DNA of 64,000 nt from Sabulibacter ruber (GTDB lineage Bacteria > Bacteroidota > Bacteroidia > Cytophagales > Hymenobacteraceae): contig NZ_JAFFID010000001.1 of the NCBI RefSeq assembly GCF_017355955.1, positions 1,612,001-1,676,000 on the forward strand, in the 5' to 3' direction. The translations under genes and the position numbers were made by a program. The notes below the pieces were generated by a model. The model made no database searches. It saw only the letters and a list, made by a program, of their open reading frames with translations, and was not told the origin of the DNA. Position 1 is the first letter of the stretch; each line of letters starts with the position of its first letter. This document shows positions 25,148 through 33,189 of this stretch, piece after piece.

Positions 25148-27145
25148 CTATTGTTTGTAGATTCTGGCCACGTAGCCGCCCCCGGGGGCCATGGAGATTT
25201 TAAGTTTCCGGTTTTGGGGCACATCAATGGTCTCGTGCTTGTAGTCAGAGGCTTTGCGGTCTGCGTTTATGCCATCTCTAAAAATTTCGGCTTTGTAGTT
25301 ACCGTCTCCTAAGAAGGATAAGTCCAACTCCAGTTCACGGGCGTTCCAGTTGGTGAGGGCGCCCACGTACCAGTCATTGCCTTTGCGGCGAGCCAGGGCG
25401 ATGTGCTCTCCCAGTTGGCCGTCCAGGGCTACGGTATTATCCCATACTTCGGGCACCGAGGCGATAAATTTGGTGCTTTCCTCTTCTTTCTGGTAGTTGG
25501 TAGGGCTATCGGCGAGCATGTTCAGCGGCGACTCAAACACCACGTACATGGCTAACTGACGCACCCGGGTTCCCTGACTCATGGGCTCTGAGTTCACCGG
25601 GCGGTAGTTGCCTTTGGAGGCGTTGCGCATAGCGCCCTGGGTGTAATCAATGGGGCCGGCCAGCATGCGCAAGTAGGGCATGGTCACATCATAGGTCACT
25701 TGGTCTACCTCGGGGCCAGACCACTTCATCTGCTCCAGGCCGTGCACGCCTTCAAAGTTGATCACATTAGGATAGGTGCGCTGCAAACCGGTGGGCTTGA
25801 ACGCGCCATGAAAATCAATGAGCAGTTTGTATTTGGCCCCAATCTGGGCAGCGCGCTGGTAGAATTCCACGGCCTGCTGGTCATCGCGGTCCATGAAATC
25901 CACCTTGAAGCCTTTCACGCCCATGTTGGCATAATGGCGGGCTACGTTCTCCATGTCGCGGTCAAAGGCGTGGTACCCGGCCCACAAGATAATGTCCACG
26001 TTTTTCTGCTTGCCGTAGTCAATGAGCTCTTTCAGGTTAATCTCGGGTACCACCTGCATCAGATCGGCTTTCAGGTTCACGGCCCAGCCTTCGTCCAGGA
26101 TCACGTATTGGATGTTGTTCTGGGAGGCGAAATCTATGTAGTACTTATAAGTAGCATTGTTGATGCCCGATTTGAAATCCACGCCCGCAATGTTCCAGTC
26201 GTTCCACCAGTCCCAGGCCACTTTACCGGGCTTCACCCAGGAGGCATCTTTCACCCGCGAGGGCGAGGCCAGCTTGTACACCATGTCGCTATCGGCTAGT
26301 TCTTTGTCCTGGGCCGAGATCACCATCACCCGCCAGGGAAACGTACGCGTGCCTTTCACCTTGGCAATGTAATTCTCCCGCTCCCGCACAATGAGTTGCA
26401 GCTGGTTATGCCCGCCCTGCTCAATTCTTTTGGGATAAGCCGCAAACACTCCGGTCAGGGATGGTCTGCCGTTGCGGTTGATCAGGTACATGCCCGGGTA
26501 GTTTTCCAGGTCAGCCTCGGTGATGACTACTTTCTTGCGGGGGCTTACCTCTACTCCCAAAGGCAGAAACGCCAAGCGCTCCGGGTCCAGCTTTGACAAG
26601 GGAGCGTGGGTGTAGGTGTTCTCAAAGGAATTCCAGAACTGCTCCTCTATGGTGGTTTTCCGTTCCTGTTTCACGTACGGCACTATGGCCTTATGATCGG
26701 CGGGAAAGTTGAACGCGGCTTCCTCGTTCTGCACCTGAAAGTCTTTCTTCCTGGACGTAGCAAACCGATAGGCCACCCCATCATTGTAAGCCCGGAAGAT
26801 GACTGAGTAGTCGCCCTTGAAGTTCAGCACCAGTTCATTGTAGTGGTCCTGGATCTCGGCCCGCTTGTACACCGGTGCTTTGATGGTCTGGTTTACCACA
26901 TTCCGTTTAGCGTTCCGCAACTGTGGCTTGCCGCCCAGGATTTCGCCGTTGGTCAGCTGCATGGAAATAGGCGATGGCGCAATGACTACATCCCTCTCAT
27001 GCAGGACGCTGTAGGTCAGTATATCTTGCAGATCAACCGTTACCTTAATCTTCCCGTCCGGAGACTGGAGGGTGTGCGGCTGTTGCGCTGAAGCGGGAAG
27101 TCCGAAGGCGATCATCAGAACCAGGAGCAAATATCTGTGTATCAT
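25148..27145 (-). CDS. glycoside hydrolase family 97 (exported)
   Basis: About 665 residues with a signal peptide (MIHRYLLLVLMIAFGLPASAQ). The N-terminal beta-sandwich runs to about residue 280, followed by the catalytic barrel (KVAWDWWNDWNIAG, YVILDEGWA, GFKVDFMDRDDQ, INFEGVHGLEQMKW) and a C-terminal sheet (ALTNWNARELELDL). GH97 contains inverting alpha-glucosidases like SusB and retaining alpha-galactosidases. The Asp in KVDFMDRD at the nucleophile region suggests the retaining subgroup; this is inference. The ATG at 27145 gives the signal peptide, while an upstream in-frame start adds eight non-signal residues. No SusC/D pair is adjacent. Confidence 0.93.
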   Translation of the reverse strand: MIHRYLLLVLMIAFGLPASAQQPHTLQSPDGKIKVTVDLQDILTYSVLHERDVVIAPSPISMQLTNGEILGGKPQLRNAKRNVVNQTIKAPVYKRAEIQDHYNELVLNFKGDYSVIFRAYNDGVAYRFATSRKKDFQVQNEEAAFNFPADHKAIVPYVKQERKTTIEEQFWNSFENTYTHAPLSKLDPERLAFLPLGVEVSPRKKVVITEADLENYPGMYLINRNGRPSLTGVFAAYPKRIEQGGHNQLQLIVRERENYIAKVKGTRTFPWRVMVISAQDKELADSDMVYKLASPSRVKDASWVKPGKVAWDWWNDWNIAGVDFKSGINNATYKYYIDFASQNNIQYVILDEGWAVNLKADLMQVVPEINLKELIDYGKQKNVDIILWAGYHAFDRDMENVARHYANMGVKGFKVDFMDRDDQQAVEFYQRAAQIGAKYKLLIDFHGAFKPTGLQRTYPNVINFEGVHGLEQMKWSGPEVDQVTYDVTMPYLRMLAGPIDYTQGAMRNASKGNYRPVNSEPMSQGTRVRQLAMYVVFESPLNMLADSPTNYQKEEESTKFIASVPEVWDNTVALDGQLGEHIALARRKGNDWYVGALTNWNARELELDLSFLGDGNYKAEIFRDGINADRKASDYKHETIDVPQNRKLKISMAPGGGYVARIYKQ

Positions 27146-27331
27146 GTGGGGTTGAGGATTGGTACGCAATTGGAGTCTTAACTTACAATAAGTGGGACAA
27201 GAAAAAAAGCAGATCTCATCAAGGGCAGGGCCAATACCTCTTCCGCCAAACCAAATCCTGCCGACATGGCCCTACAGTCTTCTTTCTTCAGCCTTTTCTT
27301 CAGGGATTTTGCCTCCCGAGACAAATGTCCT

Positions 27332-27361
27332 TTTGCGCCGCGGCAGAAGCCAGTAAGTTTG
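27332..27361 (+). promoter_or_regulatory. promoter abutting the Crp-family gene
   Basis: TTTG (27332-27335) is followed after 18 bases by TAAGTTTG (27354-27361), a full Bacteroidota promoter. The -7 box ends only 4 bases before the ATG, so the transcript would begin at or inside the start codon. Confidence 0.5.
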
Positions 27362-27365
27362 CAGC

Positions 27366-28040
27366 ATGGAAGAGCAGTTCTTTACCGAGTACCGCACTAA
27401 GATCACGCAGTTCATGCAGGCCAACCCGGCCTTGCGCGAGAAACACCACATCACCGAGGTGCAAACCCCGGCGCACGAGATTTTACTAAAACAGGGCTCC
27501 GCCCCCCAAGGTGTGTACATCCTGGCTGCTGGCCTAGTGAAAGTCACGCGCACCACGGCCGCCGGACAGTTGTTTACCTTAGGGGTTTTCGGTCCCGGAG
27601 AGGTGGAGGGCGATGTGGAGGCGCTCATGCACATGCCCTACTTCTGCACGGTGCAAACGCTTACTGCCTGCACGTTCTACTACATCAGCGGCCACCAGTT
27701 CCTGCAAATGCTGTCCCAGGAACAGGAGTTTAACCTGCTCATGCACCGCTCCATGGCTTCCAAGATGCTGAACACCTCGCTGCAATCTTCCATCCAGAGC
27801 ACTAATAGATTAATCTACACCCTGCTGATTGTGCTGCGGGAGCTCTCCCGGTTAAATGAACTGCAGATTTCCAAACCACTGCTCACCGAGCTTCTGGGCA
27901 CCTCGCAACGTAACCTCAACCGCCTGCTGGGGCAACTGGAAGACGAGCAGCTCATCTACGTAAAAGGCGCGTTTGTTTCCCAGATGGACCGCAAAGGCAT
28001 TGAAAAAAGAATTGAGACCTATGATTTCGAAATACAATAA
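27366..28040 (+). CDS. Crp/Fnr family transcriptional regulator
   Basis: A 224-residue regulator with a cyclic-nucleotide-binding-like beta-roll (residues about 30-120; ILLKQGSAPQGVYILAAGLVKVTR and VFGPGEVEGD) and a C-terminal winged helix (about 150-215; TELLGTSQRNLNRLLGQLEDEQLI). The PGE motif is present, but the Arg that binds cAMP phosphate (PGExxGExALLxxxxRxA in E. coli CRP) is not matched, so cAMP binding is doubtful. No FNR-type cysteines are seen. It overlaps the downstream acyltransferase gene by 20 bases, which suggests coupled expression and control of that gene. The upstream -7 box sits right against the ATG; Met17 (27414) is an alternative start. Confidence 0.88.
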   Translation: MEEQFFTEYRTKITQFMQANPALREKHHITEVQTPAHEILLKQGSAPQGVYILAAGLVKVTRTTAAGQLFTLGVFGPGEVEGDVEALMHMPYFCTVQTLTACTFYYISGHQFLQMLSQEQEFNLLMHRSMASKMLNTSLQSSIQSTNRLIYTLLIVLRELSRLNELQISKPLLTELLGTSQRNLNRLLGQLEDEQLIYVKGAFVSQMDRKGIEKRIETYDFEIQ

Positions 28041-28689
28041 ACAACAGATCACGGTAGAAGGCTGGGCGCGCGAAGAGCAGTTCCGCTTCTTCAAAACCTT
28101 CACCCAACCGTTTTTCAACGTGCACACTGAGGTAGATATCACCCCACTGTACGTGTACTGCAAGCAGAACCAGGTATCGGTGTTCCTGGCGTACCTGTAC
28201 GTGACGCTGGAGGCAGCCCGGGCCACGGAGAACTTCCGGCTAAGGCTGGAGGGCGATGACGTGGTGCTCTACGATGGGCTGGACCTTTCCACCACGGTGC
28301 TCAAAGACAACCACACCATTGCGTTTGTGAGTTTGCCCTATAAAGACACTTTCCTGGAGTTCTGCACTAATTCCAGGGAGTTGATCACGGCGGCTAAAAC
28401 GAGCAAAGAGTTCTTTATTGGGCACCAGGGACCAGACTTGCTCCACATTACTACTTTGCCCTGGTTTAAATCTTACGGCCTGGAGCACGCCACCTCGGTG
28501 AATCCGCAGGAGGCCGGCGTACCCAAAATTGCGTTTGGCCAACTGGACCTGCAGCCTGACAAGGTGATACTGCCCGTGAGCATCGCGCTCCACCACGCCC
28601 TAGCTGATGGCTACCACATTCATCAGTTTCTGCAGCAGATGAACGGCTTCATTAGTGCCTTTTCGTTTATTGAGGCAGAAAATGAGTGA
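28021..28689 (+). CDS. chloramphenicol acetyltransferase family protein
   Basis: A 222-residue acyltransferase with the CAT catalytic motif in SIALHHALADGYHIHQF (HHxxxDG). N-terminal FFKTFTQPFFNVHTEVDIT and the Leu/Phe-rich core match type A CAT-like proteins. The CAT fold forms trimers that use acetyl-CoA. Many chromosomal Bacteroidota members have no shown resistance activity, so chloramphenicol as substrate is uncertain. The ATG at 28021 lies inside the end of the Crp gene; a longer reading (27973) is less likely. A tandem low-complexity repeat begins at its stop codon. Confidence 0.85.
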   Translation: MISKYNKQQITVEGWAREEQFRFFKTFTQPFFNVHTEVDITPLYVYCKQNQVSVFLAYLYVTLEAARATENFRLRLEGDDVVLYDGLDLSTTVLKDNHTIAFVSLPYKDTFLEFCTNSRELITAAKTSKEFFIGHQGPDLLHITTLPWFKSYGLEHATSVNPQEAGVPKIAFGQLDLQPDKVILPVSIALHHALADGYHIHQFLQQMNGFISAFSFIEAENE

Positions 28690-28717
28690 TTGAGTGAATG
28701 AGAGAATGGGTGAATAG
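28681..28717 (+). repeat. low-complexity repeat at gene end (GAGTGATT/GAGAGAAT type)
   Basis: Repeats of the form AATGAGTGATTGAGTGAATG run across the CAT stop codon. An inverted version lies at 28962-29002 and a related one at 41391-41476. Confidence 0.6.
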
Positions 28718-28858
28718 ATAAGGGAGAAACGGGTTTTGCGTGTCTTATACATGGACACCTTATAAGCGATAGAAGTACATTCCGCCGCTTCCTCAGTTTG
28801 GATCTCTTTACTTTCTTCAAACCCCAAAGTAACCCGCTCCTTTTCCAAACTAACGTCT

Positions 28859-28910
28859 AAGCCCTTGCTTTTGGCCTGTTTTCCAGAAAATGGGCCAAAA
28901 GCAAGGGCTT
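28859..28910. terminator. strong hairpin terminator and palindrome family member
   Basis: Perfect 18-bp arms (28859-28876 and 28893-28910) with TTTTC-ca-GAAAA inside the loop, followed by TTTTCTTTG. It is the clearest copy of the gene-end palindrome family. Confidence 0.85.
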
Positions 28911-28961
28911 TTTCTTTGTTCAGCTTCCATCCTTTCCTACCGCAAATCCGTTACAACTCAC

Positions 28962-29002
28962 GCAATCATTCATTCACACATTCTCTCATTCACTCATTCA
29001 CA
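28962..29002 (-). repeat. inverted copy of the low-complexity repeat
   Basis: Read on the minus strand it has GAGTGAATGAGAGAATG, the same 17 bases as in the 28681-28717 repeat. It ends just before the ATG of the small gene at 29005. Confidence 0.6.
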
Positions 29003-29004
29003 CC

Positions 29005-29247
29005 ATGACCCAGCGCGAAGTAACGGACAAAGACAATCTCACCTGGACCTGCGTGCAAGCCTATGCGGGCCTGCAGGGCAAAGCCGCCGAAAAAGCCACT
29101 GAACTAGCCGAAACCGACGAAGGCAACGTCACCGTAGTCTGTACCCCCAGCGGACAGGCCCAAACCGTTCGGCTGGAATTGTCCAAAGACTGGCTGGAAA
29201 ATCTTTCAGATGAAGACCTGCTGCAGCAGATAGAAGAGAACCGCTGA
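29005..29247 (+). CDS. small hypothetical protein
   Basis: An 80-residue acidic cytosolic protein, not recognised. It has a Trp-rich start (NLTWTCVQAYAGL), an Ala/Glu-rich helix and a strand segment (VTVVCTPSGQAQTVRLEL) before a final acidic helix (SDEDLLQQIEENR). The codon pattern fits a real gene in this genome. It starts directly downstream of the inverted low-complexity repeat. Confidence 0.6.
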   Translation: MTQREVTDKDNLTWTCVQAYAGLQGKAAEKATELAETDEGNVTVVCTPSGQAQTVRLELSKDWLENLSDEDLLQQIEENR

Positions 29248-29435
29248 TTCGTTAGTCCAATCAAAATAGGGAGCCGGTTTTAAGGCTGGTTTATGGAAAT
29301 CTGCCTTGAAACAGGCAAGATGGGTTTACAAACCTGAGGCTATGTGGGCCTTTGGTATGCGTGATGGAAGTATTTTTCCTAGATTTAAGGATTGTCTGAA
29401 AAGACAGAAATACTTCTTCATCATACCAAGCTACC

Positions 29436-31604
29436 ATGAACAAACGCCTTTCTGCCTTCCTGCTTCTCTGGTGGGCAAGCCTCTCGTGGGTTCTCGCCCA
29501 GGGGGCGAGCAACCTCATCCAGGTCACAGACTTACTCAGGATCAAACAAATTGGGGCCGTGGCCCTCTCCCCCGATGGCAAACAGGTGGCATACACCGTC
29601 ACCAGCATTGAGCCAGATCCCGCGCAGAAGAATGAGTACAAGTATGTGACGCAGATTCACCTGCAACCCTCCAACGGAAGCGCGCCGGCCCGCCAACTCA
29701 CTTATGGCAGCAACAACGCCACCCAGCCCACCTGGAGCCCCGATGGCAAGCACCTGGCCTTTGTGCGCGTAGTAGAAGGCAAACCCCAGATTCACCTGCT
29801 GTCCTTCGCCGGGGGCGAGCCCCTGCAACTGACCAAGTTCAAGTACGGCGCCAGCCAACCACGTTGGAGCCCTAATGGGCAGCAGCTGCTGTTCACCTCG
29901 GGTCTGGCTTTGCGGGAGCTGTTAACCGATTCGCTCCTGAACCCCAACCATGACGTGCCCAAGTGGTCTTACGAGAAACCGGGCTTTTTCCAAAACGAGC
30001 ACCTGCGCGCCAACTCGGCCAAAGCCAATCCAGACGGCTCCCTGGCCGAAATCCGCAGTTACCTGGACCAGAACGAGAAAGACAACAAAGCCAAAGTAAT
30101 CAACCAGCTGGCGTTCCAGGAAGAATCTACCACCTCGTCAAACATCAACTTCTCGCACGTTTTCCTGATAGATGCCACGCCAGGGGCCGTGCCCAGAGAC
30201 CTGACGCCCGGGTTTGTGTCCAGCTCCAACGCAGATTTTGTGGCCAACGGTAAACAGATCATCTTTGAAGGCAACTCAAACGAAACCGAGAACCCTACCC
30301 GCGCGCAGGAAAGCGCCATTTACCTCATCAACCTGGATGGCACCGGCCTCAAAACGTTGTTACAACGGAAAGGCAGTTCTTTCAGCAGTTTATCGGTTTC
30401 GCCCTCGGGTAAATGGATTGCGTTCCAGGTCTCGCCGGTGAGCCGTGTTTCCATTCCTACCCTGGCTGTGATGCCCCTCAGAGGAAGCCCTGATCCCTTC
30501 ACCCAGATCCCTTATGACCGGAACAAAAGCAACCTGCTCTTTGACGAGAAAGACAAGGCCCTGTATTTCACCTCCCCGTCCAACGGCGGCGTGATTCTGA
30601 ACCGCGCCGATCTCCAGACCAGGAAAGTAACCCAGCTCACCGATTTCAACAGCGGCGTGGGCAGCTTTGACCTGAAGAAAAACCAGCTGGTATTTGTGAA
30701 GACCGAAGTGGCCAACCCCAACGAACTCTACGCCGCCACCCCTGATGCCAGAAAAGCCCAGCGCCTTACCTCCGTTAACCATGACTGGGTGAAAGACAAA
30801 AAACTGAGCCAACCCGAAAAACACACCTTTACCAACAGCAAAGGCCAGACCGTGGAGTACTGGGTCATGAAACCTACCAATTTTGTGGCCGGTCAGAAAT
30901 ATCCGCTGCTGCTGGAAATCCACGGCGGACCAACGGCCATGTGGGGTCCCGGTGAAGGCAGCATGTGGCATGAGTACCAGTATTTCACCTCCAGAGGATA
31001 CGGCGTGGTATACAGCAATCCGCGTGGCTCCGGGGGCTACGGCGAGGCCTTTATGCAGGGAAATGTGAAAGACTGGGGGGCCGGACCGGCCAGTGATGTG
31101 CTCACCGCCCTTGACAAAACCGTGGCCGAAGGCTGGGCAGATACCTCGCGGCTGGTCGTGACCGGTGGTTCTTACGGCGGGTACCTGGTGTCCTGGATTC
31201 TGGGCCACGACAAACGCTTCAAGGCCGCCTGTGCCCAACGCGGCGTATATGACCTGAGTACGTTCTTTGGAGAGGGCAATGCCTGGCGCCTGGTGCCTAA
31301 CTACTTCGGTGGGTTTCCGTGGGAAGCTCAGCACAGAGCGCTGATCCAGAGTGAATCTCCGCTGACGTACGTGCAGAACATCACCACGCCGCTCATCATC
31401 TTCCACGGTGAAAACGACTTGCGCACCGGCGTCATCCAGAGCGAGATGCTGTACAAAAGCCTCAAGATCCTGAACCGCCCTGTAGAGTATGTTCGCCATC
31501 CCGGCGCCACCCATGAGATCACCCGTTCCGGCAACAACCGCCAGCGCCTTGACCAGATGCTGCGTACCTATGAGTTCTTTGAGCGGTACCTGCAGGCAAA
31601 GTAA
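29436..31604 (+). CDS. S9 family prolyl oligopeptidase / acylaminoacyl peptidase (exported)
   Basis: A 722-residue serine peptidase with a signal peptide (MNKRLSAFLLLWWASLSWVLAQ). Residues about 30-440 form a beta-propeller with PD40-like repeats (GAVALSPDGKQVAYTV, PTWSPDGKHLAFV, PRWSPNGQQLLF). The C-terminal alpha/beta hydrolase carries the nucleophile Ser in GGSYGGYLVSW, the Asp in HGENDLRTG and the His in GATHEITRSG. It should act on oligopeptides in the periplasm. It is transcribed alone and ends at a very strong hairpin. A near-consensus -7 box (TATTTTTC) is at 29371-29378. Confidence 0.93.
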   Translation: MNKRLSAFLLLWWASLSWVLAQGASNLIQVTDLLRIKQIGAVALSPDGKQVAYTVTSIEPDPAQKNEYKYVTQIHLQPSNGSAPARQLTYGSNNATQPTWSPDGKHLAFVRVVEGKPQIHLLSFAGGEPLQLTKFKYGASQPRWSPNGQQLLFTSGLALRELLTDSLLNPNHDVPKWSYEKPGFFQNEHLRANSAKANPDGSLAEIRSYLDQNEKDNKAKVINQLAFQEESTTSSNINFSHVFLIDATPGAVPRDLTPGFVSSSNADFVANGKQIIFEGNSNETENPTRAQESAIYLINLDGTGLKTLLQRKGSSFSSLSVSPSGKWIAFQVSPVSRVSIPTLAVMPLRGSPDPFTQIPYDRNKSNLLFDEKDKALYFTSPSNGGVILNRADLQTRKVTQLTDFNSGVGSFDLKKNQLVFVKTEVANPNELYAATPDARKAQRLTSVNHDWVKDKKLSQPEKHTFTNSKGQTVEYWVMKPTNFVAGQKYPLLLEIHGGPTAMWGPGEGSMWHEYQYFTSRGYGVVYSNPRGSGGYGEAFMQGNVKDWGAGPASDVLTALDKTVAEGWADTSRLVVTGGSYGGYLVSWILGHDKRFKAACAQRGVYDLSTFFGEGNAWRLVPNYFGGFPWEAQHRALIQSESPLTYVQNITTPLIIFHGENDLRTGVIQSEMLYKSLKILNRPVEYVRHPGATHEITRSGNNRQRLDQMLRTYEFFERYLQAK

Positions 31605-31638
31605 TACAAGGTGCCGTTAGAGGCTACATTTCAGAAAA

Positions 31639-31693
31639 CAGCCCCAAAACAGAAGCCCGATCTTTAACGGATCGGGCTTCTGTTTTGGGGCTG
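31639..31693. terminator. very strong hairpin terminator
   Basis: Perfect 24-bp arms (31639-31662 and 31670-31693) around a 7-base loop, 35 bases after the S9 peptidase stop codon. Confidence 0.85.
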
Positions 31694-31715
31694 AACCCAC
31701 TCCAGGAAAATTCTC

Positions 31716-31750
31716 GTTTAGCGCCTGTTTTTCAGAAACCAGCCAATAAC
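31716..31750. repeat. gene-end palindrome family member
   Basis: GTTTAGcgCCTGTTTTTCAG then AAACCAGCcAATAAC: an imperfect copy of the dispersed family, right after the S9 peptidase terminator. Confidence 0.5.
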
Positions 31751-31880
31751 CAGTGGTACGCTTTGAAAGGCAAAACAAACCACCTGGTACATGCCTGGGA
31801 ATGAATACAGGCTGGAATTGTAAAACGGAGCTTAAAACCTAAGAGTAGATGGTACTGCAAACACGTTTCCTTCGCCAGCA

Positions 31881-32078
31881 TTAGGCTTGCTCTTTCTTCT
31901 TTTCTGGAGGGGTAGAAGAGAAATTGCCGTTTTCGTCAACGTACATGATCATATCTTCCAGGTTGCCCCCAGATGAGTTTTCTTTACGCTCCTGCTTACG
32001 TTCCTCCTTGTCTTTCTTCTTTTTGAGCTTCTTCTGCTCTAGTTGCTTCTTCAGGAAACTGTTCTGTGATCTTGCCAT
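31881..32078 (-). CDS. small Lys-rich protein of the cold-shock neighbourhood
   Basis: A 65-residue, very basic protein. Residues 1-33 are dominated by Lys, Arg and Glu (KKQLEQKKLKKKKDKEERK), probably a helix able to bind RNA. The second half has SSGGNLEDMIMYVDENGNFSSTPP, a conserved segment seen in short proteins encoded next to Bacteroidota cold-shock genes. The function is unknown. It is divergent from the two csp genes. A perfect -7 box 310 bases upstream suggests a long leader. Confidence 0.8.
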   Translation of the reverse strand: MARSQNSFLKKQLEQKKLKKKKDKEERKQERKENSSGGNLEDMIMYVDENGNFSSTPPEKKKEQA

Positions 32079-32391
32079 AGTGAGGAGTTAAATGAAACAT
32101 AATACCCTGGTTGCACGCTCAAGTGTGGCCAGAGGCAGTGATTGAACTAAGTAAGACCTACCGTTCCTACCCAGGAGAACCAAAGCAAGCAGGTGCTATT
32201 CTTTTGCAGAAATACACAAGATCATGGCTTGCGGATCAGGTAGATTCAAAAGCCGGTCAGGTGCAGAAACTAAACAGATGAGGGGCTTAGGCAGGTAAAA
32301 CCTACTGAGTAGGCTTTCAAGGATTATCAGATTACAAACCGCCAGAGGTAAGCCAGAAGCGGAGAAAGGAGATAATGATTGCTTTCCTTTC
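32079..32391. other. probable long 5' leader of the Lys-rich gene
   Basis: No gene is seen here. If the -7 box at 32392-32399 is used, the minus-strand transcript has a leader of about 305 bases with a short CCTACTCAGTAGG hairpin. Long leaders are known in cold-shock mRNAs; its function here is inferred. Confidence 0.4.
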
Positions 32392-32399
32392 CAAAGGTA
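32392..32399 (-). promoter_or_regulatory. Bacteroidota -7 element (minus strand)
   Basis: Reads TACCTTTG on the minus strand, an exact consensus match, pointing toward the Lys-rich gene. Confidence 0.5.
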
Positions 32400-32500
32400 C
32401 GCTAATTAAGTACCAAAACCTACTTAATGCGCTTAAAGCACAAAATTTTACTTAACTAAAATAAAATTTAACTTTTTCTAGCAAGTCATGAACTAATGCC

Positions 32501-32508
32501 TACCTTTG
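32501..32508 (+). promoter_or_regulatory. Bacteroidota -7 element of csp1
   Basis: TACCTTTG, an exact match, 29 bases before the ATG at 32538. Confidence 0.55.
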
Positions 32509-32537
32509 GGCGTAGTAGCTGTACATTAAACAAAGTT

Positions 32538-32729
32538 ATGAATCAAGGAACAGTAAAATTCTTCAACGACTCTAAGGGGTTTGGTTTTATCAAAGACAAC
32601 AATTCAAATCAGGAGTACTTCGTGCACGTATCTGGTTTAGTAGATGAAATCAGAGAAAACGACGAAGTAGTCTATGATCTTCAGGAAGGAAGAAAAGGAC
32701 TAAACGCCATCAACGTTAAGCGTGCTTAG
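32538..32729 (+). CDS. cold-shock protein (CspA family), copy 1
   Basis: A 63-residue cold-shock domain with RNP1 (KGFGFIKD, residues 13-20) and RNP2 (YFVHVSG, residues 27-33). It binds single-stranded RNA/DNA and melts mRNA structure. The ATG at 32538 is chosen because the family starts at MNQGTVKFF; the 14-residue in-frame extension would begin before the predicted transcription start. It is about 78% identical to copy 2, which lies 190 bases downstream, so the pair arose by tandem duplication. Directly after the stop a GTCTTT...AAAGAC mini-hairpin precedes the terminator. Confidence 0.93.
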   Translation: MNQGTVKFFNDSKGFGFIKDNNSNQEYFVHVSGLVDEIRENDEVVYDLQEGRKGLNAINVKRA

Positions 32730-32746
32730 TCTTTCGCTATAAAGAC
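32729..32746 (+). other. conserved mini-hairpin after csp1 stop
   Basis: GTCTTT and AAAGAC enclose 6 bases. The same arrangement follows csp2 at 33110-33127, with a different loop. Confidence 0.45.
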
Positions 32747-32756
32747 ATATTGTTAC

Positions 32757-32784
32757 AAAAGCCTCTCCTCCAGGAGGGGCTTTT
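32757..32784 (+). terminator. terminator of csp1
   Basis: AAAAGCCTCTCCT pairs with AGGAGGGGCTTTT (one G-T pair), ending in CTTTTCTCC. Confidence 0.8.
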
Positions 32785-32854
32785 CTCCTTTTAACCCATC
32801 CCTCTCCTGCTGCTTCTGAAGTCCTCACCCCCAAACCCATGAAAGTATTTGCTT

Positions 32855-32862
32855 TATTTTTG
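32855..32862 (+). promoter_or_regulatory. Bacteroidota -7 element of csp2
   Basis: TATTTTTG, an exact consensus match, about 57 bases before the csp2 ATG. So csp2 has its own promoter. Confidence 0.5.
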
Positions 32863-32918
32863 GGAAAAGTGAACGAAAGAAGGCTGGGCTATGTCTTGAG
32901 GGTACAATGAACAATCAC

Positions 32919-33110
32919 ATGAATCAAGGAAAAGTAAAGTTCTTTAATACCGAGAAAGGCTTCGGCTTTATTAAAGACAACAAATCAAATCAGGAGTACT
33001 TCGTACACGTTTCTAATTTGATTGACGAGATCAGAGAAAACGATGAAGTTACTTTTGAGCTACAAGAAGGCAAAAAAGGACTAAACGCCGTTAAAGTACA
33101 ACTTGCTTAG
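32919..33110 (+). CDS. cold-shock protein (CspA family), copy 2
   Basis: A 63-residue cold-shock domain with RNP1 KGFGFIKD and RNP2 YFVHVSN. It differs from copy 1 at 14 positions, mostly conservative. The ATG at 32919 aligns with copy 1; an ATG four codons earlier (32907) is also in frame. It has its own promoter and terminator, so the two copies can respond separately. It should act as an RNA chaperone at low temperature or in general growth. Confidence 0.93.
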   Translation: MNQGKVKFFNTEKGFGFIKDNKSNQEYFVHVSNLIDEIRENDEVTFELQEGKKGLNAVKVQLA

Positions 33111-33127
33111 TCTTTTCATATAAAGAC
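33110..33127 (+). other. conserved mini-hairpin after csp2 stop
   Basis: GTCTTT and AAAGAC around 6 bases, matching the one after csp1. Confidence 0.45.
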
Positions 33128-33130
33128 ATC

Positions 33131-33163
33131 AAAAAGCCTCTCCTGCCCGGAGAGGCTTTTTTT
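33131..33163 (+). terminator. terminator of csp2
   Basis: AAAAAGCCTCTCC pairs with GGAGAGGCTTTTT, with TT following. It also lies at the 3' end of the convergent esterase gene. Confidence 0.85.
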
Positions 33164-33189
33164 ATGCTTCAGAATTATTTTTTGGGTAA

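Noticed and set aside
30390..31514. 374-codon antisense frame inside the S9 peptidase gene
   Set aside because: Long antisense frames are common in this GC range; the sense frame has clear S9 motifs.
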